Below, in pieces: positions 1 to 9,600 of a stretch of DNA of 64,000 bases. The notes beneath the pieces were generated by a model. That model was not told the DNA's origin. It did no database searches and was given only the letters and a program-made list of their open reading frames with translations. Every line of letters begins with the position of its first letter. Position 1 is the first letter of the stretch. The translations under genes were made by a program, and so were the position numbers. Source of the DNA: Streptomyces pilosus (GTDB taxonomy: Bacteria > Actinomycetota > Actinomycetes > Streptomycetales > Streptomycetaceae); NCBI RefSeq assembly GCF_014649835.1, contig NZ_BMTU01000003.1, positions 582,208-646,207 of the forward strand. The letters run 5' to 3'.

Positions 1-456
1 GGGGCGCTGAAGGCCGCCCAGGAGCTCGTCGACGCCGCCGCCGAGGACGCCAAGCAGCTCGCCGAGGAGATGGACGGCAAGGAGACCGAGGAACTGAAGG
101 CGGCGCTCGGCGCGGTACAGGGCGGGCGGCTGCCGCGCGGCACGGCGGGCGTGGTCAAGGACCTGGAGGACATGCAGAAGCGCCGCAGGACGCGCACCCA
201 GCGCGACAGCCTCGACGTGGCGCTGACCGACCTGACCAGCTTCTACCGCGACGTCCTCGCCCTCCAGCTCGGCTCCCGCGTCGCCCTCGCCAACACGGAC
301 GCCGAGGACGCGCTCCAGCGCCTGGCCCGCGGCAGCACCCCGGAGTCCACCCTCCGCCGCATCGAGGCGATCGCGGCCTGCGGCGAGGCACTGGACCGCA
401 ACGTGGCCCCCCTGCTCGCGGTGGAGGCGATGACCATGGCGCTCAGAGCGGGCTGA
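1..456 (+). CDS. holB: DNA polymerase III delta-prime subunit, C-terminal part (5' truncated by window)
   Basis: Open from base 1 in frame 1 to a TGA at 454-456, so only the last ~151 codons are present. The fragment is helical and charged, with no Walker motifs, as expected for the C-terminal collar domain of a clamp-loader subunit. The sequence around QRDSLDVALTDLTSFYRDVL and the closing AMTMALRAG resembles the C-terminus of actinobacterial HolB, which loads the beta clamp in replication. The N-terminal AAA+ part lies outside the window. Identification is by family resemblance of the tail only; another clamp-loader paralogue cannot be excluded. Confidence 0.75.
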   Translation, partial: GALKAAQELVDAAAEDAKQLAEEMDGKETEELKAALGAVQGGRLPRGTAGVVKDLEDMQKRRRTRTQRDSLDVALTDLTSFYRDVLALQLGSRVALANTDAEDALQRLARGSTPESTLRRIEAIAACGEALDRNVAPLLAVEAMTMALRAG

Positions 457-555
457 CGCACGCCGCCGCCCCCGCGTCCCGCAGGCGCACGACTCGTGCG
501 GGGCACGGCGTGCGCGCAGAGCACTCATCCGGTCGCACACGGTTACGCTCGGTGC

Positions 556-2148
556 ATGCACACAAGGCGCACCCACCGCAGGACCCGTGCCGGAGCCACC
601 CTGCTCGCCGCCGTCGCGCTGCTGATCCCGGGCTGTTCCTCCGGGACGACGACGCACACGACGAACACGGCGAACTCCGTGGCGAAGGAGCCGGCAGCCC
701 TCACCCCCCTGCCCGGCTCCACACCCGCGGCGCTCACGCGGTACTACGCACAGAAACCGGTCTGGCGCGACTGCGGCACACCCGGCTTCCAGTGCGCCAC
801 CCTCGAGGCCCCCCGTGACTACGCCGAGCCGTCGAAGGGCGACGTCCGTCTCGCCGTCACCCGCAAGAAGGCCACGGGCCCGGGCAAGCGGCTGGGCTCG
901 CTGCTGGTCAACCCCGGCGGCCCCGGCGGCTCGGCGACCGCCTACGTCCAGGCGTACGCCGGGATCGGCTACCCGGAGGCCGTGCGCGCCCGCTACGACA
1001 TGGTGGCCGTCGATCCGCGCGGCGTCGCCCGCAGCGAACCCGTCGAGTGCCTGGACGGCCCGCGGATGGACGCCTACACGCGGACGGACATCACACCCGA
1101 CGACGCGAAGGAGACCGACGCGCTGGTCGCGGCGTACCGGACGTTCGCCGAGGGCTGCGGGGCGGACGCGCCCGAGCTGCTGCGCCACGTGTCGACCGTC
1201 GAGGCGGCCCGGGACATGGACATCGTGCGGGCCGCGCTGGGCGACAGGAAGCTGAACTACGTCGGCGCCTCCTACGGCACGTTCCTCGGTGCCACCTACG
1301 CGGGACTGTTCCCGCACCGCACGGGCCGCCTCGTGCTGGACGGCGCGATGGACCCCTCGCTGCCCGCGCGGCGGCTCAACCTCGAACAGACGGAGGGCTT
1401 CGGTACGGCGTTCACCGCCTTCGCCGAGGACTGCGTCCGGCAGAGCGACTGTCCGCTCGGCGGCGCGGGCACCAGCCCCGAGCGGGCCGGCGAGAACCTG
1501 AAGGCGTTCTTCGGCAGGCTCGACGCCCGCCCCCTGCCCACCGGGGACGCCGACGGCCGCACCCTCACCGAGTCGCTCGCCACCATCGGCGTGATCGCCG
1601 CCATGTACGACGAGGGCGCCTGGCAGCGGCTGCGCGAGGCACTCACGGCGGCGATGAAGGAGAACGACGGCGCCGGACTCCTCTTCCTCTCGGACAGCTA
1701 CTACGAACGGGACGCCGAGGGCGCGTACACCAACCTGATGTTCGCCAACGCGGCCGTGAACTGCCTGGACCTCCCGCCCGCCTTCGACTCCCCGGACGAG
1801 GTGCGCCGCGCGCTGCCCGACTTCCGCAAGGCGTCACCGGTGTTCGGTGAGGGCCTCGCCTGGGCCTCGCTGAACTGCGCCTACTGGCCGGTGAAGGCCA
1901 CCGGCGAGGCCCAGCGCATCGAGGCGAAGGGCGCGGCCCCCCTGGTCGTCGTCGGCACCACCCGGGACCCGGCGACGCCGTACCGCTGGGCCGAGGGCCT
2001 GGCCGGCCAGCTCGCCACGGCCCGCCTCCTCACCTACGACGGCGACGGCCACACCGCCTACGGCCGCGGCAGTGCCTGCATCGACACCGCGATCAACACC
2101 TACCTGCTCCACGGCACCCCGCCCGCCGACGGGAAACGCTGCTCGTAG
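556..2148 (+). CDS. Secreted lipoprotein tripeptidyl aminopeptidase-like alpha/beta hydrolase
   Basis: 530 aa. An Arg-rich N-terminus and hydrophobic segment end in the lipobox LIPGC (Cys27), so a membrane-anchored extracellular lipoprotein is predicted. An alpha/beta-hydrolase fold follows, with oxyanion segment NPGGPGGS, nucleophile elbow GASYGT (Ser239), acidic residue in TRDPATP (Asp471) and His499 in GDGHTAYG. The order and C-terminal TAP-like domain match Streptomyces tripeptidyl aminopeptidases (SlpD/SlpE/Tap type), which trim N-terminal tripeptides from secreted proteins or peptides. ATG 556 is chosen because the signal peptide starts there; an upstream in-frame GTG at 496 would add 20 residues that do not look like a leader. 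GTG 553 is also possible. Specificity is inferred from the family. Confidence 0.85.
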   Translation: MHTRRTHRRTRAGATLLAAVALLIPGCSSGTTTHTTNTANSVAKEPAALTPLPGSTPAALTRYYAQKPVWRDCGTPGFQCATLEAPRDYAEPSKGDVRLAVTRKKATGPGKRLGSLLVNPGGPGGSATAYVQAYAGIGYPEAVRARYDMVAVDPRGVARSEPVECLDGPRMDAYTRTDITPDDAKETDALVAAYRTFAEGCGADAPELLRHVSTVEAARDMDIVRAALGDRKLNYVGASYGTFLGATYAGLFPHRTGRLVLDGAMDPSLPARRLNLEQTEGFGTAFTAFAEDCVRQSDCPLGGAGTSPERAGENLKAFFGRLDARPLPTGDADGRTLTESLATIGVIAAMYDEGAWQRLREALTAAMKENDGAGLLFLSDSYYERDAEGAYTNLMFANAAVNCLDLPPAFDSPDEVRRALPDFRKASPVFGEGLAWASLNCAYWPVKATGEAQRIEAKGAAPLVVVGTTRDPATPYRWAEGLAGQLATARLLTYDGDGHTAYGRGSACIDTAINTYLLHGTPPADGKRCS

Positions 2149-2156
2149 CCGGTGCG

Positions 2157-2197
2157 CCGGCCCCGGAGACGGTCCGCCCGCCCGCCTCCGGGGCCGG
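2157..2197 (+). terminator. Terminator of the peptidase gene
   Basis: Perfect 12-bp inverted repeat CCGGCCCCGGAG (2157-2168) and CTCCGGGGCCGG (2186-2197), nine bases after the stop codon. There is no T-run, which is common for Streptomyces terminators. Confidence 0.5.
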
Positions 2198-2266
2198 TAC
2201 GAACCACCCCTCGAAACTGTGTAGACTTACCGACGTCGCTGATCGCACCATGGGTGCACCCGGCAC

Positions 2267-2340
2267 GCCGCCTTAGCTCAGATGGCCAGAGCAACGCACT
2301 CGTAATGCGTAGGTCTCGGGTTCGAATCCCGAAGGCGGCT
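2267..2340 (+). tRNA. tRNA-Thr (anticodon CGT)
   Basis: 74-nt cloverleaf. The acceptor stem is GCCGCCT pairing with AGGCGGC, followed by discriminator T; the D-arm contains TAGCTCAGA and the anticodon loop is CTCGTAA with anticodon CGT at 2301-2303. The T-arm is TCGGGTTCGAATCCCGA. No CCA is encoded. CGT reads ACG, a frequent threonine codon in this GC-rich genome. A possible -10 (TAGACT, 2222-2227) lies upstream. The gene is flanked by hairpins on both sides and no integrase is near it. Confidence 0.97.
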
Positions 2341-2347
2341 CTTTTCG

Positions 2348-2383
2348 AAGCCCGGCTCGGACACTGTCTGAGCCGGGCTTTCT
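2348..2383 (+). terminator. Terminator of tRNA-Thr
   Basis: Inverted repeat AAGCCCGGCTC (2348-2358) and GAGCCGGGCTT (2370-2380) followed by TCT, starting eight bases after the tRNA. Confidence 0.8.
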
Positions 2384-2409
2384 CGTTCAGTGAATGGGGC
2401 GCGTCGAAA

Positions 2410-2453
2410 GGGTCCGTGCGCTCCGTGGGGGACACGGAGCGCACGGACCCTTG
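2410..2453. terminator. Bidirectional terminator, 18-bp perfect stem
   Basis: GGGTCCGTGCGCTCCGTG (2410-2427) and its exact complement (2433-2450) with a 5-nt loop. T residues follow the stem on both strands. It sits between tRNA-Thr (+) and the serine protease (-) and probably serves mainly the protease transcript. Confidence 0.8.
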
Positions 2454-2476
2454 TTCGCCTGCGGTGTTCGGCCGGA

Positions 2477-4282
2477 TCAGCCGAACAGGTTGTACGCCTT
2501 CCAGCCGGTGCCGAAGTCCTTGCGGGCGGAGAAGATCCCACCGGACGTCTTGCCGTTGCCGTTGCCCGGGTACAGCCAGAGCTTGCCGGCCGAGTCACGG
2601 GCCAGCAGGTCCGCGTGACCGTCGCTGTTCACGTCGCCGACGGTGATCAGGGCGTTGAAGGTGCTGCTGGCGAACTTGCCGACGAGACGACGGGCCTCGA
2701 ACGGAGCGGAGGCCTTGCCGGTGCCCCGGTAGAGGTAGGTCGAGCCGTCGGAGCCGCGGGCGAGGATGTCGGCCTTGCCGTCGTTGGTGAAGTCACCGTG
2801 ACCACGGACCGCGTTGTACTGGCCCCAGCCCCCGCCGACCAGGCTCGGCGCGGCGAAGCCGCCGGCGCCGTTGCCCGGGTAGAGGTGGAGGTTGCCGGAG
2901 GAGTTCACCGCGAGCATGTCGGGCTTGTCGTCGCCGGTGACGTCACCGGGGACGAGGATCTGCTTGTGCTTGCCCCAGGCCTTCGCGACGAGCTTGGACT
3001 GCCAGTAGCCCTCGGCGCCGTCGGGGCCGGGGACGTAGCGGTCCCAGTACACGTCACCGTTGCCGACGCGGTACAGCAGGTCGTCGTAGTCGTCCACGTT
3101 CAGGTCGTTCTGGACGAGCAGGTTGACATTGCCGAAGTTGCCGAGGTTGTAGGTGCGGGTCAGACCCGTGACCTTGGAGTGCCAGCTGAACAGGCTGGCG
3201 TCCGAGGTGCGACGCGCCAGCAGGTCGGCGGTGTGGTCGGCGTTCCAGTTGGCGTCGTGGACCCGGGCGCGGAGCGGAGCGGCGTACGTGCTCACCTTCG
3301 CGTACACGCCGTACTTGCCCTTGGCCGAGCAGTCGACGTCGCCCCAGGAGACGATGCCGACGAGCTTGCCGCCGGCCACCAGCGGGCCGCCGGAGTCACC
3401 GTTGCAGGTGGTCTCGGAGGTGGCGTCGTCACCGGTCGGAGCGGCACCGGCGCAGACCATGTGGCCGACGATGTAGTCCGAGCCGTACGCGGCCTGGCAG
3501 GCGGCGTTGGAGTTGATGTCGGCGTCCGCGACCTTGAGGGTCTGCGAGCCGCTGTCGGGGACGGTGGAGCTGGTGCGGCCCCAGCCGTACACCTTGGCGT
3601 CCGTGCCCGGGGCGTAGAGCGCCGTGTCGGTGTTCTGCATGATCGGCAGCGGCTTGGCCTTGACCGGAGAGGTCAGGGTGAGCACGGCCACGTCGTTGTC
3701 AATGGTGACCGGACTGTACTGCGGGTGGTGCCACTGACGGTACGCGCCGCGCAGCTCACCGCCGTGGAAGTCCCAGCTGCCGTCGGCGTTCTCGGTGGGG
3801 AGCTGGTCCGTGCCGGTGATGACCGTGCCGGTGGCGTACCACTTGATGCCCTTGACGCAGTGCGCGGCGGTGGCGACCTTCGACGGAGCGACGACGACGC
3901 CGCCACAGAAGTAGCCGTTGCCCTCCGCGTCCGCGAAGTGGAGCTGCGCCATCCAGGGCGCCGCGGAGATGGTGGTCTCCTTGCCGCCGATGATGCGCTG
4001 GGACGGCACGGTGGTCAGGGCCGACCGCGGCGCGGTGACGAGCTCCTGCTTGCTCGCCTCGTCGGCCTTCATCGCCTCGGCCGCGCGGGAGCGCAGCTCC
4101 CTCTGGGAGGGCGGAACGACCTTCTGCTGGGAGGCGGTGATCTCCGGACGCTCGCCGGCTTCCGCGGCGTGCGAGCCGGACATCGTCAGCACCGTGCCGC
4201 CCAGGGCGAGCGCGGTGGCGACGGCCGGTACCGCAAGTCTCATGCGGCGCTTGTGCCGACTACCACGGGTGCGTATCTGCAC
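2477..4282 (-). CDS. Secreted trypsin-like serine protease with C-terminal FG-GAP/VCBS repeats
   Basis: 601 aa. GTG start 4282 is chosen because GAGGGG lies 8 nt upstream; a later ATG at 4243 lacks this. A basic N-terminus and hydrophobic core give a Sec signal ending near SGSHA. A propeptide runs to about residue 96, where the mature-type N-terminus IIGG begins. The S1 triad is visible: His141 (TAAHC), Asp197 (DNDVA) and Ser296 in GDSGGP. The C-terminal half carries repeated Asp/Gly-rich calcium-binding-like blades (DVTGDDKPDML, DFTNDGKADIL, DVNSDGHADLL), typical of FG-GAP/VCBS propeller repeats. Predicted role: extracellular proteolysis, with the repeats acting in binding or stability. The gene is monocistronic and converges on the tRNA. 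Confidence 0.9.
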   Translation of the reverse strand: MQIRTRGSRHKRRMRLAVPAVATALALGGTVLTMSGSHAAEAGERPEITASQQKVVPPSQRELRSRAAEAMKADEASKQELVTAPRSALTTVPSQRIIGGKETTISAAPWMAQLHFADAEGNGYFCGGVVVAPSKVATAAHCVKGIKWYATGTVITGTDQLPTENADGSWDFHGGELRGAYRQWHHPQYSPVTIDNDVAVLTLTSPVKAKPLPIMQNTDTALYAPGTDAKVYGWGRTSSTVPDSGSQTLKVADADINSNAACQAAYGSDYIVGHMVCAGAAPTGDDATSETTCNGDSGGPLVAGGKLVGIVSWGDVDCSAKGKYGVYAKVSTYAAPLRARVHDANWNADHTADLLARRTSDASLFSWHSKVTGLTRTYNLGNFGNVNLLVQNDLNVDDYDDLLYRVGNGDVYWDRYVPGPDGAEGYWQSKLVAKAWGKHKQILVPGDVTGDDKPDMLAVNSSGNLHLYPGNGAGGFAAPSLVGGGWGQYNAVRGHGDFTNDGKADILARGSDGSTYLYRGTGKASAPFEARRLVGKFASSTFNALITVGDVNSDGHADLLARDSAGKLWLYPGNGNGKTSGGIFSARKDFGTGWKAYNLFG

Positions 4283-4586
4283 GCGGTAACCCCTCGGGTT
4301 GTACCGGCAGGGCGCGACCGCCCCACCGGTGGAAACTGGGTCATCGGTGGGGCGCGAAGAACATGCGGGCAGGCCTGATCCGAGGCCCCCCGGCCTCTCA
4401 TGGCACTGCGGTGGAATCCCCCCACCTCGATCGGGTGATGATAAGCGCGTCAACTGCCGCTTGACCAGTGGCGAATGGGGTCACGGACGAAAAGGGTTCA
4501 CGCCGCCACGCCGGGCCGCGACCGAGGACGACGCCGGTCGCCGCTGCCGGGCGGGAGGTCCGGCTCCGGCGGCTCCGTGGAAACGG
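4283..4586. other. Non-coding region upstream of the serine protease
   Basis: 304 bp between the protease start and the stop of the next minus-strand gene. Small open frames here lack RBSs and family features. It holds the protease RBS (GAGGGG) and presumably its promoter; a TATCAT on the minus strand near 4439-4444 could be a -10, but no convincing -35 is spaced correctly. Confidence 0.5.
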
Positions 4587-4829
4587 TCACCGGTCCGGAC
4601 TCCGGTGCGCCGATCTGGCGATCCAGGACCGGCAACCCCGGCGGGCAAGCGCACCCACGGCCAGGGACACGAGGATCGCCCCCCAGTCGATGACATGGGG
4701 CAGCCCGGGGAAGAAGGCGAAGAAGGCGAGTGAGGCGGCCAGACCCACGACGAACGCGACGGTCCCCGCACGGCGCCGCCGTGTGCTCAACCGCTGATCC
4801 GTACGGGGATCACTGTGGTCTCCGATCAT
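4587..4829 (-). CDS. Small two-helix membrane protein, unknown function
   Basis: 80 aa starting at ATG 4829, only 7 nt after the stop of the secreted protein gene, so likely co-transcribed and translationally coupled. A basic charged N-terminus (about residues 1-20) is followed by two hydrophobic segments (AGTVAFVVGLAASLAFFAFF and VIDWGAILVSLAVGALA) and a basic tail. No domain is recognised. The pairing with a secreted Cys-rich partner suggests an envelope function, but this is only contextual. Confidence 0.55.
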   Translation of the reverse strand: MIGDHSDPRTDQRLSTRRRRAGTVAFVVGLAASLAFFAFFPGLPHVIDWGAILVSLAVGALARRGCRSWIARSAHRSPDR

Positions 4830-4836
4830 GAACGAC

Positions 4837-5301
4837 TCACTTCGTGATGTGGTGGCACTGGCTCACGCGCCGCACCCCGTTGACGTGGAGATGGGCGCAG
4901 GCCTTCCCGTATCGGGGCAGGGTCTGCGGGGAATTGCCCCGCATCGGGTCGATCCTGCACTCGCTGTGCGTCCTGCCGCGCGACGTGCGGTAGAGCTGAT
5001 TGTCGGAGTCGGCGTAGGTGAAGTCGATCCGCCAGTTGCAGAAGCCGCTGCTCATCGCTCCGACGAAAGCGCAGTCGACTCCGGCGTTCTGGTAGGTGAT
5101 CCTCCTGCCGCCTCCCTTGATGATGTGCGTGAACATGCAGCCGGTCGGAACCTTCATCGTCACGCCTCCCACGCTGTACTCGAAGGTCTGCACGGGAGTT
5201 GATCCGACCGCTCCGGCGTGCGCACCGGTCGGCGTGGTCAGGACGAGTGCCCCCGCGGCGGTCAGGGCCGTGGTGAGGCGCGCGGCGTACTGCAAGACCA
5301 A
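4837..5301 (-). CDS. Small secreted protein with six cysteines, unknown function
   Basis: 154 aa with a clear signal peptide (hydrophobic run LTTALTAAGALVLTTPTGA, cleavage near AHA) and a mature part of about 125 aa. Six cysteines (TGCMF, VDCAF, GFCNW, SECRI, KACAH, SQCHH) suggest three disulfides outside the cell. The start is TTG 5301, supported by GGAAGGGG about 6 nt upstream; a second TTG two codons later is an alternative. No known fold is recognised. It heads a two-gene unit with the small membrane protein downstream. Confidence 0.6.
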   Translation of the reverse strand: MVLQYAARLTTALTAAGALVLTTPTGAHAGAVGSTPVQTFEYSVGGVTMKVPTGCMFTHIIKGGGRRITYQNAGVDCAFVGAMSSGFCNWRIDFTYADSDNQLYRTSRGRTHSECRIDPMRGNSPQTLPRYGKACAHLHVNGVRRVSQCHHITK

Positions 5302-5532
5302 GGCGGTCCCCTTCCGGTGTTCTCCTGCTGAGCACCCGGGACAACTGCCTCGTGCCGTGGTCGGTCACAGGAACTCCGTTGTTTCACTGCCGTGTGTGAT
5401 CGGCGAACGACCGGCTGACCCGGGGCGCCCGGGGCGCCGGGGGCGTCGGGGTGGGTGTCGTGTGTGGGGCGTGGGGGTGAACGGTTAGCATCGCCCGTCA
5501 GCGGAGCAGCCGGCTGGAGTGAGGTGAGGAAC

Positions 5533-6426
5533 ATGGAGACGCCGAGGATCGCCGTCGCCGTCGTGACCATGGGGAACCGGCCGGCCGAGGTGGACGCGCT
5601 GTTGGAGTCCGTGGCGAAGCAGGACGTGGCGCCCGCGCGGATCGTGATCGTGGGGAACGGCTGCCCGCTGCCCGAGTTCGCCCAGCGGCTGTCCCTGCCC
5701 GGTGAGGTCACCACCGTCGAGCTGGCGGAGAACCTCGGCTGCCCGGGCGGGCGGAACGTGGGGATCGAGCGGCTGCGGGAGTTCGGGGACGTGGACGTCG
5801 TCGTCGAACTGGACGACGACGGTCTGCTGGTCGACGCCGATGTGCTGCGCCGCGTGGGGGAGTTGTACGCGGCGGACGAGCGGCTCGGCGTCGTCGGCTT
5901 CCGGATCGCCGACGAGCTGGGGGAGACGCAGCGCCGGCACGTGCCCCGGCTCGGGAAGGCCGATCCGATGAAGGGCGGGTACGTCACCGGGTTCCTCGGG
6001 GGCGGGCACGCGCTGCGGATGACGATGCTCGACGAGATCGGTGACTGGCCCGGGGCGTTTTTCTTCGCGCATGAGGAGACCGACCTCGCCTGGCGCGCCG
6101 TCGACGCGGGGTGGCGGATCCTGTACGCGCCCGACCTGCTGCTCCAGCACCCGAAGACCTCCCCGGCCCGGCACGCCATCTACTTCCGGGTGAACGCCCG
6201 CAACCGGGTCTGGCTGGTCCGGCGGCGGCTGCCGCTCGCGCTGATCCCCGTGCATCTCGGGGTGTGGGTGCTGCTCACCCTGCTGCGCAGCCGGTCGGTC
6301 CGGGGGCTGCGGGCCTGGTTCGGCGGGTTCGTGGAAGGGCTGCGGGAGCCGGCCGGGGAGCGGCGGGCCATGCGCTGGCGGACGGTGTGGCGGCTCACCC
6401 GGCTCGGCCGGCCGCCCGTCATCTGA
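5533..6426 (+). CDS. Family 2 glycosyltransferase
   Basis: 297 aa. ATG 5533 is preceded by GAGGTGAGGA. The N-terminal GT-A fold reads IAVAVVTMGNRPAEV, with acidic metal-binding motif ELDDDG (about residues 94-99) and the typical acceptor-side segment AHEETDLAWRAVDAGW. The C-terminus has a hydrophobic stretch (LALIPVHLGVWVLLTLL) that may tether it to the membrane. Similar proteins transfer rhamnose or other sugars onto cell-wall polymers or lipids; donor and acceptor cannot be read from the sequence. The gene is monocistronic, with a plausible -10 TAGCAT just upstream. Confidence 0.85.
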   Translation: METPRIAVAVVTMGNRPAEVDALLESVAKQDVAPARIVIVGNGCPLPEFAQRLSLPGEVTTVELAENLGCPGGRNVGIERLREFGDVDVVVELDDDGLLVDADVLRRVGELYAADERLGVVGFRIADELGETQRRHVPRLGKADPMKGGYVTGFLGGGHALRMTMLDEIGDWPGAFFFAHEETDLAWRAVDAGWRILYAPDLLLQHPKTSPARHAIYFRVNARNRVWLVRRRLPLALIPVHLGVWVLLTLLRSRSVRGLRAWFGGFVEGLREPAGERRAMRWRTVWRLTRLGRPPVI

Positions 6427-6696
6427 CCCGCTCCGGCGGTCCGGCCCGCTGCCGTCACCTGACCTCAGGGGCAAACCCGCCGCACAAAAAGAACGAGGGC
6501 CCGGTCGTTCACCTCTGCCGACCGGAACCCCCGTGTGCGGACCGGGCCGCGGCGGCGACACTCCCCCGAGTTGCGCGTACCACGCGCGCACCCCCGGGCC
6601 GGATCCGATGTAGTGATCACATCAGACTTTGCCAACGGATCGCTAACATGTGCTCCCTGGTTCTCTGTTCGGTCACCCGGAAGGCAGTGGTGCGGC

Positions 6697-9600
6697 GTGA
6701 CACGGCGCGGACTGCGCTTCGGGCTGCTGGGGACACCGGTGCTGTACGACGGCGAGGGGTCTGACGTCCCCGGGTCGGTCCAGGTGATCGGGAGTCCCAA
6801 ACTCCGTATCCTGCTGGCCGCGTTGCTGCTCGACGCCGGACGGGTCGTGTCCGTCGAGGCGCTGAAGGACGCGATGTGGGGCGGTGCGCCGCCCGTCTCC
6901 GCGCTGCCGTCGCTGCACAACCACGTCGCCCGGCTGCGACGGCTGCTGGACGACCCGGGCCGGCTGCTCACCGTGCCCAACGGATACCTGCTGCGGGTCG
7001 GCGAGGGCGAGCTGGACGTGCAGGTGTTCGACGCGCACACCGCCGCCGCCCGCGCCGCGCACACCGCCCGGGACTGGGAGCGGGTGACGCGTACGTGTGC
7101 CGCCGCGCTCGCGCTGTGGCGGGGGAGCCCGCTGACCGGTCTGCCCCCGGAAGTGGGCGGCTACGCCCTGGCGCGCCGGCTGCGCGAGGCCCGGCTGCTG
7201 CTCCTGGAGTGGCGGTACGACGCCGAACTGGCCCGGGACACCGGCCGCCTGGCCGACCTCGTGCCCGAACTGGCGGCCCTGGCCGCCGAGCATCCGCTGC
7301 GGGAGGCGTACCACCGCCAGCTGATGCTCGCCCTGCACCGCACCGGCCGCCGGGCGGAGGCGCTGGTGGTCCACCGGGACCTGCGGGCCCGGCTGGTGGA
7401 CGAACTCGGCATCGAGCCGGGGCCGGGGGTGCGCGAGGCCCACGTGGAGGTGCTGCGGGGGAGGGGGGAGCGGCAGGAGCCCGGCCACGGTCCGTCCGCC
7501 GAGGCATCCGACGGCGCCGAGGCGCTGCCCCGCCCTGCCCAGGCGCCTGCCCGCCCCGCCCAGCTGCCGCCCGCGCCCGCCCACTTCACGGGGCGTGACG
7601 CGGTGCGGGACGAGCTGGTCCGGGTGCTCACCCGTGCGCCCCGGCCGGCCGGGCCCCCGGCCGTCGTCGTCAGCGGTACCGCGGGGGTCGGCAAGAGCGC
7701 GCTCGCGCTCCAGGTCGCGCACACCCTGACGGAACGTTTCAGCGACGGTCAGCTCTACGTCAACCTGCACGGAGCGACCCCCGGCATGACCCCCCTCACC
7801 CCCGCCCAGGCCCTCACCGCGCTCCTGCGCGACCTGGGCACCGACCCCTGCGCCGTCCCCGAACAGCCCGACGCGGCGGCCGCCCTGCTGCGCTCGCTGC
7901 TCGCGCCCACCCGCACCCTCCTGGTGCTGGACGACGCCGCGAACGCCGCGCAGGTCCGGCCGCTGCTGCCGGCCGGACCCGGCTGCGCGGTGATCGTCAC
8001 CAGCCGCTCGCCGCTCACCACGCTCGACGGCGCCGCCCGGGTCCCGCTCGCCCCGCTGTCCGACGAGGACAGCGCCGCCCTGCTGCGGGCGGTCTCCGGC
8101 AGGGACGGTCTCGGCGCCGGGCATCCGCTGGTCGCGCTCACCGGCCGGCTTCCGCTCGCCCTGCGGGTCGTCGCGGCCCGGCTCGCCGCGCGCCGGGCCC
8201 TGACGCCCGACGTCCTCGCCGGTCAGCTGTCCGCCACCGACAGCAGGTTGTCCCACCTGGAGTACGACGACCTCAGCGTCCGCCGCTCGCTGGCCGTGGC
8301 GCACGACGCGCTGGCCGTCTCCGACCGCGAGACGGACCGCGACGCGGCCCTCGCCCTGCGCCGCATCGGCGCGCTCGACCTGCCCGCCTACGGTGCGCCG
8401 CTGCTGGCCCGGCTCACCGGCACCGGCGAACGCCGGGCGGAGGCGGCACTGGACCGGCTGGTCGACGTCGCCCTCGTGGAGGAGACCGCGTACGGCCGCT
8501 ACGTCCCGCACGACCTGGTCCGTGACTTCGCCCGCGAACGCGCCCGGGCGGCCGCGCGGACCGACGCCGCGACACCCGGGGACACCGGCCCCGGGGCCGG
8601 TACGCCCGAGCATCCCGCCGGGACCGCCCTGCGCTGGTACGCCGCCGTCGCCGAACGCACCCTCACCGCGATCGTCGAACCCGGCCTCGACCAGGACGAC
8701 CGCCGCCGCCCCACCCCGTCCCAGCCGCCCGGGCACGCCGACCGTGTCGCGTCCGTGCCCCCGTTCGCCGACGCGGCGGCGGCCTTCGCCTGGGGCGACC
8801 GGGAGCTGGAGAACATCGTCGCCCTCGTCGAGCGGTACGCCGGCGAGGACACCGGTGACGGCGCCGGCCGGGGCGCCCACGACGTCCACGTCGCCGTCCT
8901 CCTCCGCCTGCTCCACCCCTACCTCCTGCGCGGCGGCCGCGTCCCGGAGCTGGAGGTGCTCGGGCGGGCGGCCCTGCGGGTGGCGCGACGGCTCGGGGAC
9001 GAGGCCGCCGAGGCGTGCGCGCTGGGGGACCTGTCGGGGATGCACTTCCTGACCGGCCGCACCGGCGAGGCCCTCGCCCTCACCGACCGCGCGCTGGAGC
9101 TCTGGCGGCGGCTCGGCGCCGTCTCCTGGATCCGGCGCGCCCTCAACAACCGGGGCCTGCTGCTCGAAGGGCTCGGCCGGTACGCCGAGTCGGAACGGGC
9201 CCTGCGGCAGAGCCTCACCCACTCACGGCGGCTGGCCGACCCCTACGGCGAGGCCGTCACCCTCAGCCACCTGGGCAACCTGTACGAGCACACCGATCCG
9301 CGCGCCGCGATCGAGCAGCACCGGCGTTCGCTCGCGATCGGCGACCGGATCGCGGCGGTGATCGTGCAGCACTCCGCGCACTGCAACATCGGCTACGCCC
9401 ACCTGCGGCTGGGCGAACCGGCCGCCGCCCTGCCGCACTTCGAGGAGAGCCTGCGCATCCTCGGCGGGCACGGCGACTGGCACGGCGAGTCGCAGACCCG
9501 GCTCGGGCTGGTGCGCGCCCTGCGGCTGCTGGGGCGCTCCGGCCGGGCCGACGCCGAGTGCGCGGAACTGCTGCGCCGCGCGGACGCCCGCGCCGACCGC

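Noticed and set aside
2267..2340. tRNA-Thr as integration site of a mobile element
   Set aside because: No integrase, no repeated tRNA 3' end and no compositional shift around it in the window.
2390..4378. Long plus-strand open frame opposite the serine protease
   Set aside because: It is an antisense shadow caused by GC-rich codons; the minus strand has a signal peptide, catalytic triad and repeats, and the plus frame has no domain or RBS.
4468..4797. Small plus-strand genes upstream of the serine protease
   Set aside because: Overlapping alternative frames lack RBSs and protein features; the minus-strand 80-aa frame has two clear hydrophobic helices and fits an operon.
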